This document shows, in pieces, positions 1 through 11,234 of a stretch of 64,000 nucleotides of DNA. The stretch is from the NCBI GenBank assembly GCA_025738555.1, contig JAOVFP010000002.1:7688001-7752000 (forward strand), given 5' to 3'. The stretch comes from Cyathus striatus (lineage: Eukaryota > Basidiomycota > Agaricomycetes > Agaricales > Nidulariaceae). The notes below the pieces were generated by a model. The model did not search any database, was not told the DNA's origin, and worked only from the letters and a program-made list of their open reading frames with translations. Position 1 is the first letter of the stretch. Each line of letters begins with the position of its first letter. Both the position numbers and the translations under genes were made by a program.

Positions 1-1596
1 TGAGCACAGGGGGAGGACCAGGAACTTCTGGTATGACAAAGCCGTTAAACGGACAATCAGCTTGTGATATTACTGAGAACGGAATGAAATTTAATCCTGC
101 TCGATGGACAGAGCACTTCAATCTCATTGCTCTCGATCATGTATGTTTAGATATTTTATTTCTCGATTTCAAAATGTTTTTACGTGAATTTCGTAGCCCA
201 TTGGTGCCGGTTTCTCTTATGGGACAAGAGTAAACAACAGTCGCGATGCTGCCTTTGATGTCTATGATTTTTTGCAGAAATTCTTCAGAATATTTCCTCA
301 CCTAGCGAAGTAAGTAAAGAATGCGTGATATTCTTCTTATGTATTCTAACATCCCTCAGAAACCAATTTGTTCTCTCTGGGGGGTCATATGGAGGCATTT
401 ATATGCCAAATATTGCAACGGTCATCCATGAACAAAATCTTGCAATCTCCACAGGGAAAGGACAGCCTGGTGCAAAGCACATAAACTTAGAGTCTATTAT
501 GATAAGTAATCCGTTGACAGTAAGCATTCAACTGAGTTATATAGGATTTTCCGCTGATTAGAAAAAGAGCCCTATTTCGCACTTTAGCTGGGTTTTGCAG
601 TACCGATGCGCAGAGAAGCATGTATATAATGAAACAGCCTGTGCCGAATTACACGCAAGACAACCCTTATGCTTAGAAAAGATTCAGTTAGCTTACGAGT
701 TACCTACCATCGAGAACCGTTTTGATGCTGCCGACTACTGTTGGGGTCATTTGGATGCCGACACCAACGGTACCTTAATCGAAGATGTTCGACGAAAGGT
801 ATGTGTTAAAAACTGATAAATCACTCGTAATTTATGTAGTATCAGTGTGATGGCGATGTATACGAATGCCATCCATTCTTTAAGTGGATGAATGACTTTT
901 TCGCCCGCACCGACGTCAAATTTAAACTTGGGGTACCGACTGACGTGAATTTCACCTCACTAAACGACGATATTTGGACAGATTTCTTCGCTTATGGAGA
1001 TATGTAAGTGTATTTCTTTAGCCACTAGCTAGTTATTATGCTAACGACCAGCGATTAATACAATTGATACAGGATTAAACAACATCACTTGCTGTATCCA
1101 CCATTACTTCAGAATGGAATTCGTTTACTTCGTAGGCTATTTTTATCCAATATCGTGAAGCATGTGGCATCTCATGTATTTGTTGTACCAACAGATTTCA
1201 TTGGGGCCGATGATGCGAATTGTCCATGGCCAGGAATTTTATCGTTTGTGAGTCAACTGCATTATTGATAAAAGAAAGACAAATGAATAATTATTATTTC
1301 ATATGTAGCTAAAATTACTTCAGAGTCCGTTCCAAGAGGAATTTCTGAAGGCTCAGGATATACCGTGGCCTTCAGTTGATGAAGCAGAAGGAACGACAGC
1401 TCGCGTGGTTGGTAGCGGTGCTGGGAATATGACTTATATTCTCGTAAATAATGCGGGGCACTTTGTAAGTGGAATTGATCATGATTATGATCCTGTTAAT
1501 CATAACATGGAATTTTAGGTTGTAGGAGACCAACCTGCATTGGTGAAGAGGATAGTGGATACGTGGATTCCAAATAAGCCATTCTTTGAAGTGTAG
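1..1596 (+). CDS. Serine carboxypeptidase-like protein (peptidase family S10), copy 1, 5' end outside window
   Basis: Exons read as 1-140 (reading frame from base 3), 197-309, 360-519, 568-798, 840-1003, 1073-1131, 1195-1247, 1309-1464 and 1519-1596 (TAG stop). All junctions keep frame and match copy 2 at 5229-7310. S10 landmarks are in order: TGGGPGTSGM (oxyanion region), PIGAGFSYG, the nucleophile motif SGGSYGG, the catalytic-Asp region GADDANC, and NNAGHFVVGDQPAL with the catalytic His. The family are secretory-pathway or vacuolar alpha/beta hydrolases that remove C-terminal residues. Two usual residues are changed: the Asn of NGGPG and the Glu of GESYGG are both Gly here, so substrate choice may differ. 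The start codon and any signal anchor lie left of the window. A tRNA-Ser relic follows 62 bases after the stop. Confidence 0.85.
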
Positions 1597-1657
1597 TGGT
1601 GGCCCTCACAATCAACTTACGTTTCTGTAGGGTATATGCTAAGTAACTGAATTTCAA

Positions 1658-2798
1658 GGCGCTATAGCCAAGTGGTTATGTCACGAAAACTAAGTTTGCC
1701 CCGCAACGAATTATGTGACATTGAAATGCCTTAATGCAAAGGCCTGAACGTAATGTGTATAAACGAGGACGAAACCACGCAAACCATCTTAATACGTGGC
1801 TGGTAGTATTGCAATAAATGTATTTGTGCTAATGAATGTCAATGCTCCATACCGAGTCTTGTAATTTTAAGCATACCACCTAATTGGTTTTAAGCAATCT
1901 AACAATTTCTGGAAAAAAAACACTAAATCAAAGTCTCTTTGAATACTAATTAGTGTGAGGGAATCTTGATAAATCGTTATATATTCTGTTCCAACGCGTA
2001 CATGACCAGTAATTTACAGTACTTACACTAAGTATTACGCACCGATATATATACTTACAGTACTGGGAAACAGTTAGTAGCACGGCATAGTAAAGAAAAC
2101 ATCACTTACTGGTTCATGCCACTTACCTTTATCTAAAATGTGACTTCAACACATTTCTTAAGCCATGCCGTTGGCAAACTCATCGCCCTTTTATACATAC
2201 AGGACGCCAGTCTTAGTCAGCATCCACCGGATCTTGCGCAGTCTCGGCAGATGTTCGCGTTCAATTCCAGAACCAAGCTCAAGTTCCATCCCAACTACCC
2301 TGGACTTGGCCTACGTTGGCCTATGATCGTTTGCGCCACGGTCCAGTGCACCCAGACCTGTCACACCCTCGGCGTGATATCTCTTAAGTCTAGTAGCTCT
2401 CCCTGTCGAAGTAACCAACAAAAAACTAATGCATAATGGCTGCTCTTGCGGAAAACATATTATATATTATTATATAGAGAGTACGGTCTTGAAGCTTAGG
2501 CCGTTAAATTAATTTACCTATCTTGCAGTATGTTGCCAATATTGTATCTACATTGATATATACCCTTAATATTATCGTTGCCTTAAGAAGCATTGTATTA
2601 CATCGGTAGTAACAAAAGGCCATCTATGACAGTCCTAAATTCACAATTCATTGTAGAGTCTTTATAATATGTACACAAGTGTATTATGATTACATTGCGA
2701 TGTGGTTAAATACTTAATACATTGCAATGAAATTAGGACTTTCGTGACATATGGTGACAGATTTAAACTTATACCGTCTTATCTGCTCCTCTTTGAGG
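1658..2798 (+). pseudogene. tRNA-Ser relic split by a TIR element
   Basis: Bases 1658-1678 match the first 21 bases of the intact tRNA-Ser at 7386 (acceptor strand and D arm). Bases 2750-2798 match its anticodon arm, intron and variable arm, with changes in the anticodon loop. The two parts are separated by the element at 1679-2749. The T arm and 3' acceptor strand are not recognisable after 2798, so this copy cannot make a tRNA. It holds the same place downstream of S10 copy 1 as the intact tRNA does downstream of S10 copy 2, so it arose in the same tandem duplication. Confidence 0.75.
1679..2749. mobile_element. Non-autonomous DNA transposon with TIRs, TA target duplication
   Basis: The 1071-bp insert begins TGTCACGAAA and ends with its exact reverse complement TTTCGTGACA. 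A weaker match continues about 20 bases inward. It is flanked on both sides by TA (1677-1678 and 2750-2751), and the intact tRNA copy at 7386 shows the sequence without the insert. TA duplication is typical of Tc1/mariner-type elements. No transposase is seen; the longest internal frame (2140-2436) has no recognisable motif. Confidence 0.75.
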
Positions 2799-2806
2799 AA
2801 AAGAAG

Positions 2807-5228
2807 AAAGCATCGAAGTGGGGACGGAATTGATGTCATATGCACGGACCAGATGGCTTTTCGTTTTTAGCAGTGTGCGAAGGGGCAAATGGATGTAATC
2901 GATGTCGAGAAGAAAGAGTCAAGCGAAGGGGAGCAATAAAGTGTTGAGCTCAGGACTGATCAATATAATATTCATAGCAAGAAGACTAAAACAAGAGTAC
3001 AGCAAATACGATATCAATAAGCTACAATTGCATCAAGTCCATTGAAGAGGTAGGTACAATACGATTAACAAGTCAGTGTCCAAGGTGTAAAAGTAAGTTA
3101 ATCATTTTGAGGAAGTCTGGGGCTGCAATAAAAGTGGATCGATGGGAACATTCAGTTGAGGTACATTCATGATGGATGAAGGAGCAGAGTTCGGTGTAAC
3201 TTGTATATTTAACGACCACTGCGCGGATATTCCATTGAATCCAGGAACTTGGTGCAATGGAAAATTGGAAAGTGCTGTGGATGGGTATACGGAATGTGGG
3301 TTGGGAGGGACGAAGGCGGACGGATTATCTAGGAAGAGAAAGGGGGGTGTATTCAATGGTATTGCGTCCGTGGTCGGAGTGACATTCGAAAGACGATCTA
3401 GAAATGTTGTGGGGACAAACACCGAAGGAGCGTAAGGACATTACTTGTATTACCCCCACCCATATCAGCCAATCTGATCCACCTGTCCAACAATTCGCTC
3501 TCGGCAGCCAAGAGCTGACGTGGTTCCTAAACGCAAATACTTCCGTCTTTACTTGTTCGAAACGCATTATTCCATAGAGAGACCGACGTGGAACAATTCA
3601 ACAAAGTGAAGCGAAGCGTTGAGCCCACTGAGGTAGCGATTACGTGAACGCTTTAAACGCTTTAACTTAGCGATGTTACGCTGCTTACGCAAACATTACG
3701 CGTTACGACGACGCGTGCTCAAGCACTCACTACAGTCACATGCATTGTCAACAAACCTCATCGAGGCCGATTCAGCTCTCTCTGTCTTGTCTTGCTGCAG
3801 CCCGTCCTTGGCGTGACCTTTGTACTACTACTATTTCTTATGGATACATGGAAAGTACGTTGTCCAGGGTGGGTTCATATCGGCAGTAGACACATCGACA
3901 CTGGAGTCTGTCGTTGTCATCGTCTGTCACGCGAGCCTTACAAGACTAAAGAAGATGGGAGTAGTTGTATGGGGTGACCGGTGAAGCTTAAGCTTGGGGG
4001 TCGTAGCCTACTGGGAATCATGTCGGGCTGGTTGAGGGGAAGAAACTAGGTGAGCATAGTGGTTTCGATGTTGGATGTAGCTGCTGAATCGATAACAACT
4101 GGGTCGTTTTCTGCAGGTCACAACGCAGCTTAGAGATACCATGCTATCTCTGTCAGCTATCATACTCAACGCGGATCGGACAACCTGGTGGTGTCGTTAA
4201 CGTTCAACGTTAAGTTGAGGGTATGACTGCTTGCAGAACCTCTCCTAGCGTGTTGAATAGGTCACAATCGGGATTAGGAGCATACTGTTATTGACTACGG
4301 GACCCGAGTCTTTGGAAAACGTGTCCTCTCCCTTGGTATGCATGCGCAACTTCTGGGGAAGAGTGGCCCTTTGGTCGAGACGATGAAAGCTCCGAGTTCA
4401 GCGGCATATATGCCTTTCTGAGATTCCTGTCGGTGGTTTATCATGCTTGATCTGAGACGATATATCATATAGATGTTTACTTCTCTCTTATATTCAAAGT
4501 CATGTCACGCTACAGCTGCCAGGAGCGACGAATTGTAACCGTATGTCCTGTACCTTGCCTCCTGACTTACGAAGATCCCAACGGACCACCGTCCCCGCCC
4601 CACTACTCGGTAGAAGCATGACTCACGAAGACTCGAGCAGAGATTCAGATCACAGCGGACTGTGCTAGACTCAGACTGTGCTGTGTAAGTACGATATTAA
4701 GTCGTACTGAAGCTACTGCATAGTATTTGTGATGCAGGTTACACTCGGCTGTCACCCCGATATGCACCACATGCCACACTGCGAGCTACAAGCAATAGCG
4801 AGAATGTTAACTGCGAATGACTGCAGTGTTGAGAACTTCCATGGCTTTCACATTGACCGTACGTCTAGCTTATTACTTCCTCCAATCAAGTCCTATTCGT
4901 TTCCACAAGTACTTATTTCTGAACCTAAGAGATGAATAGGCTATGAGCTTTAGCAGCATATTGAACATTGGGTTTGATAAGTTTGTTTGGATGATCGTAA
5001 CCCTTCATATCACTATAATGCACGACGAGTGTATTCTTTGCTTCACGGTGCACAAGGCCATCATGACCGTATTAGGGCACTTTCTCGCACAATCGTAAGC
5101 AAGGATCTTTACGAGAAATTCTCACAGATGATGATCTTGTTATATATCATTTTATCTCCATAAAGCTACAGGGGGCCACGATGCCTTAAATATTTAGGTT
5201 ATATGTGTGGTTCTCCTAATCGCAACAC
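2807..5228. other. Intergenic, no supported gene
   Basis: No open frame here has a recognisable domain. A minus-strand frame at 3102-3422 (about 106 codons, rich in Pro, Ser and Asn, no motif) is the most protein-like. The DNA around 3620-3720 is unusually rich in CG-containing words. The region separates the two halves of the tandem duplication. Confidence 0.4.
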
Positions 5229-7310
5229 ATGTCCAGCTTTAAACAGGAACTACCCCTCAGCGGGAATGCACCACATCATAGTGTTCCCGTAACAGTATGG
5301 ACCTTACTATTGCGCCATCGAGTAATCTTGTCTGTGATCTGCCTGGCAGCGCTTATGCTAGGAGGTATGAACACAACACAGACCGCCAACTGCATGTACT
5401 CTCTGCTGCCTTCACGGCCGTCCGCGAGTTTCTATGCCAACGTCACTCCCGTTGTGGACTTATGTCCAGGGCGCAATCCAGACAAGCCTGTTATCTCTTA
5501 TTCTGGTCACATTGGACTTAAGGGCGACAGTTTGACTAGTCCAAAGCGTTCTTTCTTCTGGTATGTCAACCAACTCACCAAGAGTGTCTTCTTTGCATTG
5601 GTTGATATTCATATAAAGGTTCTTTGAAGCAGAAAACGACCCAGGAAATGCTCCTATTATGTACAGTGCTATGTCTATGTTCCCCATTTCAATTTGATGC
5701 TTACCAGGTAAATAATAGATTGACCACAGGGGGAGGACCAGGAACATCTGGTATGTCATCGCCGTTGAACGGACAATCGTCTTGTGGCATCACCGAGAAC
5801 GGAATGCAATTTAATCATGCTCGATGGACAGAGCACTTTAATCTCATTGCTCTCGATCATGTATGTTTAGAACTCTCATTTCTCGATTTTGAAATGTTTT
5901 GATGTGAATTTCGTAGCCCATTGGTGCCGGTTTCTCTTATGGGACAAGAGTAAACAACAGTCGCGATGCTGCCTTTGATGTTTACGATTTTTTACAGAAA
6001 TTCTTCAGAATATTTCCTCATCTAGAGAAGTAAAGAATACGTTATATTTTTCTTACATATCCTGACATCCCACAGAAACCAATTTGTTCTCTCTGGAGGG
6101 TCATATGGAGGCATATATATGCCAAATATTGCTACGGTTATCCATGAACAAAATATTGCAATCTCTGTAGGGAAAGGACAGCCTGGTGCAAAGCACATAA
6201 ACTTAGAGTCTATTATGATAAGTAATCCATTGACAGTAAGCATTTGACTGAATTGTATATGATTTGGCGCTGATAAGTATATAAAAAAGAACCCAATCTC
6301 GCACTTCAGCTGGATTTTGCAGTACCTATGCGCGGAGAAGCATGTATGTAATGAGACAGCTTGTACTGAACTGCACGCAGGACAGCCCTTGTGCTTAGAA
6401 AAGATTCAATTAGCTTTCGAGATACCTACCGTCGAGAACCGTTTTGGTGCTGCTGACTACTGTTGGTCTCATTTTGATGCCGATACCAATGGTACTGTAA
6501 TCGAAGATGTTCGACGAAAAGTATGTGCTATAAACAGATAATTCGCTAGTAACTTACTTAGTGTCAGTGTTATGGCGACATATACGAATGCCATCCACAC
6601 TTTAAGTGGATGAATGACTTTTTCGCCCGCACCGACGTCAAAGCTAAACTTGGGATACCGACTGACGTGAATTTTACCTCACTAAACAAAGATATTGCTA
6701 AGGAGTTCTTGGCTTATGGAGATATGTAAGTGTATCTCGTTAGCCACTAGCTAGTCATTTTTCTAACAAGCGGCGACTAACACTTGATACAGGATTCAAC
6801 AACATCACTTGCTGTATCCACCATTACTTCGGGACGGAATTCGTTTACTTCGTAGGCTATTTAATTGATATGGAAGCCCATCGTATCTCACATACTTGTT
6901 TCACTAAGACTTCATTGGGGCCGACGATGCGAATTGTGCATGGCCAGGAGTTTTATCGTTCGTGAGTCAACTGACATCATTGATAAAAGAAAGACAAATG
7001 GATAATAATTCTTTCATATGTAGCTGAAATTGCTTCAGAGTCCGTTCCAAGAAGAATTTCTGAAGGCTCAAGATATACCATGGCCTTCAGTTGATGAAGC
7101 AGAAGGAACGACAGCTCGCGTGGTTGGTAGCGGTGCTGGGAATATGACTTATATTCTCGTAAATAATGCGGGGCACTTTGTAAGTGGAGTTTATCATGAT
7201 TTGATTCTGTTAATCATAACATGGAATTTTAGGTTGTAGGAGACCAACCTGCATTGGTGAAGAGGATAGTGGATACGTGGATTCCAAATAAGCCATTCTT
7301 TGAAGTGTAG
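5229..7310 (+). CDS. Serine carboxypeptidase-like protein (peptidase family S10), copy 2, complete
   Basis: Eleven exons: 5229-5560, 5619-5660, 5719-5860, 5917-6029, 6076-6235, 6290-6520, 6562-6725, 6793-6851, 6909-6961, 7024-7179 and 7233-7310, giving 509 aa, a normal S10 length. Residues about 20-46 form one hydrophobic segment after a basic stretch, suggesting a type II signal anchor or uncleaved signal, so the enzyme probably sits in the secretory pathway or vacuole. The S10 motifs seen are FFWFFEAENDP, TGGGPGTSGM, PIGAGFSYG, SGGSYGG (nucleophile), GADDANC (Asp) and AGHFVVGDQPAL (His). A 57-nt intron at 6852-6908 is required, because it removes a TGA and a TAA; the matching 63-nt gap in copy 1 ends at the same place. 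As in copy 1, the carboxylate-binding Asn and Glu are replaced by Gly. Confidence 0.87.
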
Positions 7311-7385
7311 AGATGGCCCACACAACGTTCCTTCATGATCCATCCACTTACTTTCCTGTACGGTATATACTCACCTAAACTTTAA

Positions 7386-7480
7386 GGCGCTATAGCCAAG
7401 TGGTTACGGCGACAGATTCGAACTTTCACTGTCTTATCTGTTCCTCTTTGAGGGCGCAGGTTCAAATCCTGCTGGCGTCG
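7386..7480 (+). tRNA. tRNA-Ser(CGA) with 13-nt intron
   Basis: A full type II cloverleaf can be drawn. The acceptor 7386-7392 pairs with 7473-7479, with discriminator G at 7480. The D stem is GCC/GGC (7395-7397 with 7408-7410). The anticodon stem ACAGA (7412-7416) pairs with TCTGT (7437-7441). The anticodon CGA is at 7419-7421. There is a long variable arm, CCTC-TTT-GAGG, and the T arm is GCAGG-TTCAAAT-CCTGC (7456-7472). Thirteen extra bases (7423-7435) lie after position 37, the usual place for a tRNA intron. A T run at 7485-7489 fits a polymerase III terminator. A broken second copy lies at 1658. Confidence 0.85.
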
Positions 7481-7489
7481 GTCTCTTTT

Positions 7490-8160
7490 TGATTTTTACA
7501 AGATGTAACTTTTTGGTGAATGCGGAATTCTTGTTGGGTGCGCGACGCTGGCGGCTGGGCGTAAGCGTTCCCCCGACTCCCAGTTCGCAGCCGCTCCTAT
7601 TTGTCCTCCCTGTGCGAAAACCCACGAAAAAGCATTGCTCGATCGTTGAAATGGCAATCTTTGACTGGCACATGACTGTGTGAAGGTGCTCGGTGATATA
7701 TTTTTTCGTTACTCATCTGTTTTCTTGTAAACGGTTTATATATGGCCCGCACCTTGTCCGCACTCTAGACCCCGGTTATGTCAACTCATCGCTAAATTGA
7801 AGTGGTTCAACATCTATCTCGTCACTCCCATCCACCGGGAAACTTCGCAGAGAGCTTATTTCCACAGACCCGGACATGAATCCACATGACGTGTTCGGGC
7901 GGCACCGCACAATTCAATAGTTGTCGTATGAATCAAATGCTGTTACTGCGTAACTCTGGTCAAGTGTCCTTGGATCTTTGGAACATGAAGCGGATATTTT
8001 TAACCACAAGGATGTGCCCTGTATTCTCACATAATGCCTGACGGAACACGTTCCGGTTTCTATACTTGCCAATTCTGTGCTACAGTTCTATACATGTCTA
8101 CGTGTATTCTGACGTTCCGGGATACCAACTGCGGTCAAGCGCTTAAGAAGTCCACGACTT
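7490..8160. other. Intergenic, no supported gene
   Basis: Spacer between the tRNA-Ser terminator and the promoter of the first P450. The overlapping opposite frames at 7434-7683 cover the tRNA and show no domain, so they are not taken as genes. Confidence 0.4.
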
Positions 8161-8162
8161 AT

Positions 8163-8174
8163 ACATATATATAA
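8163..8174 (+). promoter_or_regulatory. TATA-like element of P450 A
   Basis: An AT run containing TATATATAAG lies about 40 bases before the ATG at 8211. The other P450 genes have similar runs at about the same distance, so it is a plausible core promoter. Confidence 0.45.
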
Positions 8175-8210
8175 GACTGAAGATCTTCACCAATTCACAA
8201 TTCAACCATC

Positions 8211-10695
8211 ATGTTTCTACTTCTACTGGAGCTATGTCTACTCTATGTTGCTTGGAAGATTGGGCCAAGTTACATCAGGCAATATATCTTCAAAGGGCCG
8301 CTTGAAAACATCCCGGGACCACCCTCCTCATCTTTCATGAGCGGTAGGACAATGATTTCACATTCCAATTTACTTATTCACTGGCAACTCATGTCTAGGG
8401 AACGTCCGCCAATTCCTCAACAGGAATGCATGGGAATTCCATAAAGAAATTGCAGCGCGATGTAAGTAGACCAGCGATATCTCACCACCCGTTGCTATGA
8501 CTCACAACGTCCCTTAGATGGCAGTGTAGTCAAGATCAAGTCTCTGTTTGGCGTAATGAGTTATGATTCCTAACTACCATGCCTGAGTCACTAAAGCTAT
8601 TTTCAGAGATCTATTCTGTACATTTTCGATCCAAAGGCAATGCACTACATCGTCGTAAAGGTTTGTACTCACAAAATTTACTCACGTTCAACTTTTTAAC
8701 TTACTTATTTCTTAGGACCAATATTCCTACGAGAGAATTACGGAAGGGACCAAGATTATTCTTGGTGAAGGTCTCCTTGCAACCTCTGGTATATATCTGT
8801 TATCGATCTCTCAATCACAAAGCTAACACTCCACTTCACCAGGTGATCATCACAAAAAACAACGCAAACTGTTGAATCCGGTTTTCTCTACTGCGCATAT
8901 GAGAGAAATGGGTATGTCAACTTTTGGTGTTAGTATTATTACAATTAATAATGGCCATAGTTCCCATCTTTTGGGAGGTGTCTCACAAGGCAAAGGTTTA
9001 GTTTATGGCATCCAAGCTGTAACTAACGATGTCATACTGCAGCTCCGTGATACTATAGTATTGCAGATCAAGAGTGGCAAAGAGGAGGTATTTTATCTTA
9101 TATAATTTCTATAAGAAATGAGCTCATGAACATGAACTAGCTTGACATGTCGCATTGGATGACGCGTATGGCTCTCGAACTGGTGGGCCAGAGTGGATTA
9201 GGATATTCCTTCGACCCAATGACAGAGGGTGCTCCACCACATCCATACAGCACAGCTGTTAAAGAGCTAGTGTAAGTTGTCTCCAATTAATAAGTACTCA
9301 TAATCTCAATCCCTCAATTACAGGCCTACGTTGGGCCGCCTAAGTCGTTTCCGGGGAATTTTACCAAACCTTCTTAGGTTCGGACCTCCCGGATTCAGAC
9401 GCTGGCTTGTGAATGTTGCGCCGTTTAAGGCCTTTCATAAGTTGAGAGATATAGTGGATTTGATGCACAAGACCTCTGTCGAAATTTTGGAGTCCAAACG
9501 CAAGGCTTTGGCTCAAGGAGACGAAACAGTTGAACGACAGGTTGCTCGTGGGAAAGATATTATGAGTATACTTTGTATGTGACATTTGGGCTGTCTTTTG
9601 GTAGCAACTGACGACATTTCAGTGAAGGCAAATATGGAAGCTGCGGAAGAGGACAGACTCCCAGAGCACGAGGTCCTTGCTCAGATGTCGTATGTAACAC
9701 ACGTCGTTTCGCTGACACTGAACTGATCAGCTACTATGTGTACAGCACACTGACCTTTGCTGCGATGGATACAACTTCGAACGCATTGTCTCGAATTTTG
9801 CATTTACTTTCCCTTCATCCAGAGGTCCAGGAAAAACTTCGTCAGGAAGTTACTCAAGCAATTACCAAGCACGGCGACCTTCTATACGACGAGATTGAAT
9901 CATTGTCATACCTCGATGCTGTCTGTCGTGAAACATTGCGACTGTAAGTGGAGCGATAGAGTTTTGCTGCAAAAATGTTCACTTATCTTACGCCCCTGGT
10001 ATATTTTAGATATCCTCCAGTCTCTCAGATTTCTCGAGTGTAAGAACTTTACCGAGTACTTTAAAGTTTTGTGTTGATCAACCATATAACTTAGTACAAT
10101 TAAAGACGTCATCTTACCCCTTTCGAACCCAGTGAAAGGCCTTGATGGCAAAGATTTACCAGAGATCTACGTTCCAAAGGGTACAAACGTCTTTGTTTCC
10201 ATTCTCTCTTCAAACCGAAACCCAGAAATATGGGGTGAAGATTCCATGGAATGGAAACCTGAGCGTTGGTTAAACCCACTTCCCGAATCAGTTAAAGAAG
10301 CCCATATTCCAGGGATTTATTCTCATTTGTAAGTCTACTTGCCACTCAGTGTATGAGTTCCGTGTAAACAACTTCCGAAGGATGACGTTCATTGGTGGTG
10401 GACGGGCGTGTATGTAAGTGTCCTTTAGTCAGTGAGTTTGCATTGTGCCCACCTAACTCTATTATTATAGCGGCTTTAAGTTTTCGCAGCTTGAGATGAG
10501 TGAGTGCAAATCTGTTTTTGTCTGTGCTTCTCTCACACTCCAAAAGAGGTTGTCCTTGTGATGCTACTCAAGTCATTCAAGTTGACGCCCTCAGATAAAG
10601 AGATTTTCTGGGCCATGCATGGGATTGCGATCCCTACCGTTGTAGGAGGAAATCCAACGGTACCTTCTCTTCCGATTAAGTTGTCACTTGTTTAA
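8211..10695 (+). CDS. Cytochrome P450 A (17 exons, 540 aa)
   Basis: Exons: 8211-8343, 8399-8461, 8518-8552, 8607-8660, 8716-8788, 8843-8911, 8961-8989, 9043-9087, 9141-9271, 9324-9574, 9623-9689, 9746-9943, 10010-10039, 10095-10328, 10381-10413, 10471-10499 and 10547-10695. P450s are membrane-anchored haem monooxygenases that use electrons from P450 reductase at the ER. Seen here: an N-terminal hydrophobic anchor (residues 1-20), the proline-rich hinge [11 protein letters not shown]-helix FAAMDTTSN, ExxR in CRETLRLYPP, and haem loop [10 protein letters not shown] with the Cys ligand. Wording such as [12 protein letters not shown] resembles basidiomycete CYP5150-type enzymes; that family name is tentative. 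The intron after exon 7 either has a GC donor at 8990 (the site matching P450 B) or a GT donor at 8996 that adds two residues. The substrate is unknown. Confidence 0.88.
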
Positions 10696-11173
10696 GGGGA
10701 TAGAGTACGAGGCGCTTTGTGTGCACAAGATGCCTATACGTTGCTATATATATCCCACTCTACTCCTCTAGCCTCATCAATTTAGTGTGCCTTTCCCAGA
10801 CGATTTATTTCGTACAGATCATATATAGTAAAGCGGACTTCATAATACACACTACATTTATTCAAGTTCGTTAGTCCAAATGAGAACCTATTTCATGATC
10901 TCAAGTCATGGTGAATCTTGCATATAAAACATAAAGAAATACTGTTGTCTAACCATATATTATGAGAGTGAACGGATGTCTGTCCGACACCCATGATCGT
11001 GATATCAACAACTTCTTGAAGACAGATGAGAGTGTATTTATGAAAAGACCGAAAGATGCCTTACATAATCAGATAGCATATGTATACTCCACTTTATTAC
11101 CTTCTCGGTTGAGGATCCGTGTGTACAGTATGCTGATTATAATATCCGGTTCCTTCCCGTGTTCACTTAGGGG

Positions 11174-11181
11174 TATATATA
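11174..11181 (+). promoter_or_regulatory. TATA-like element of P450 B
   Basis: A TATATATA run sits inside the short palindrome GGGGTATATATACCCC, 54 bases before the ATG at 11235. Plausible core promoter. Confidence 0.45.
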
Positions 11182-11234
11182 CCCCTTTGAAATACGCCCA
11201 AAATTCATAAACCTTCAAAGTATTCAATTCACAC

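Noticed and set aside
2870..2950. A frame containing GCNRCREERVKRR, recalling a Zn(II)2Cys6 DNA-binding cluster
   Set aside because: Later cysteines are missing, a stop follows at once, and no other part of a transcription factor is nearby.
6866..6907. In-frame TGA and TAA in S10 copy 2, suggesting a pseudogene
   Set aside because: They fall inside a 57-nt GT-AG segment whose counterpart in copy 1 has the same acceptor, and splicing creates the expected Asp motif.
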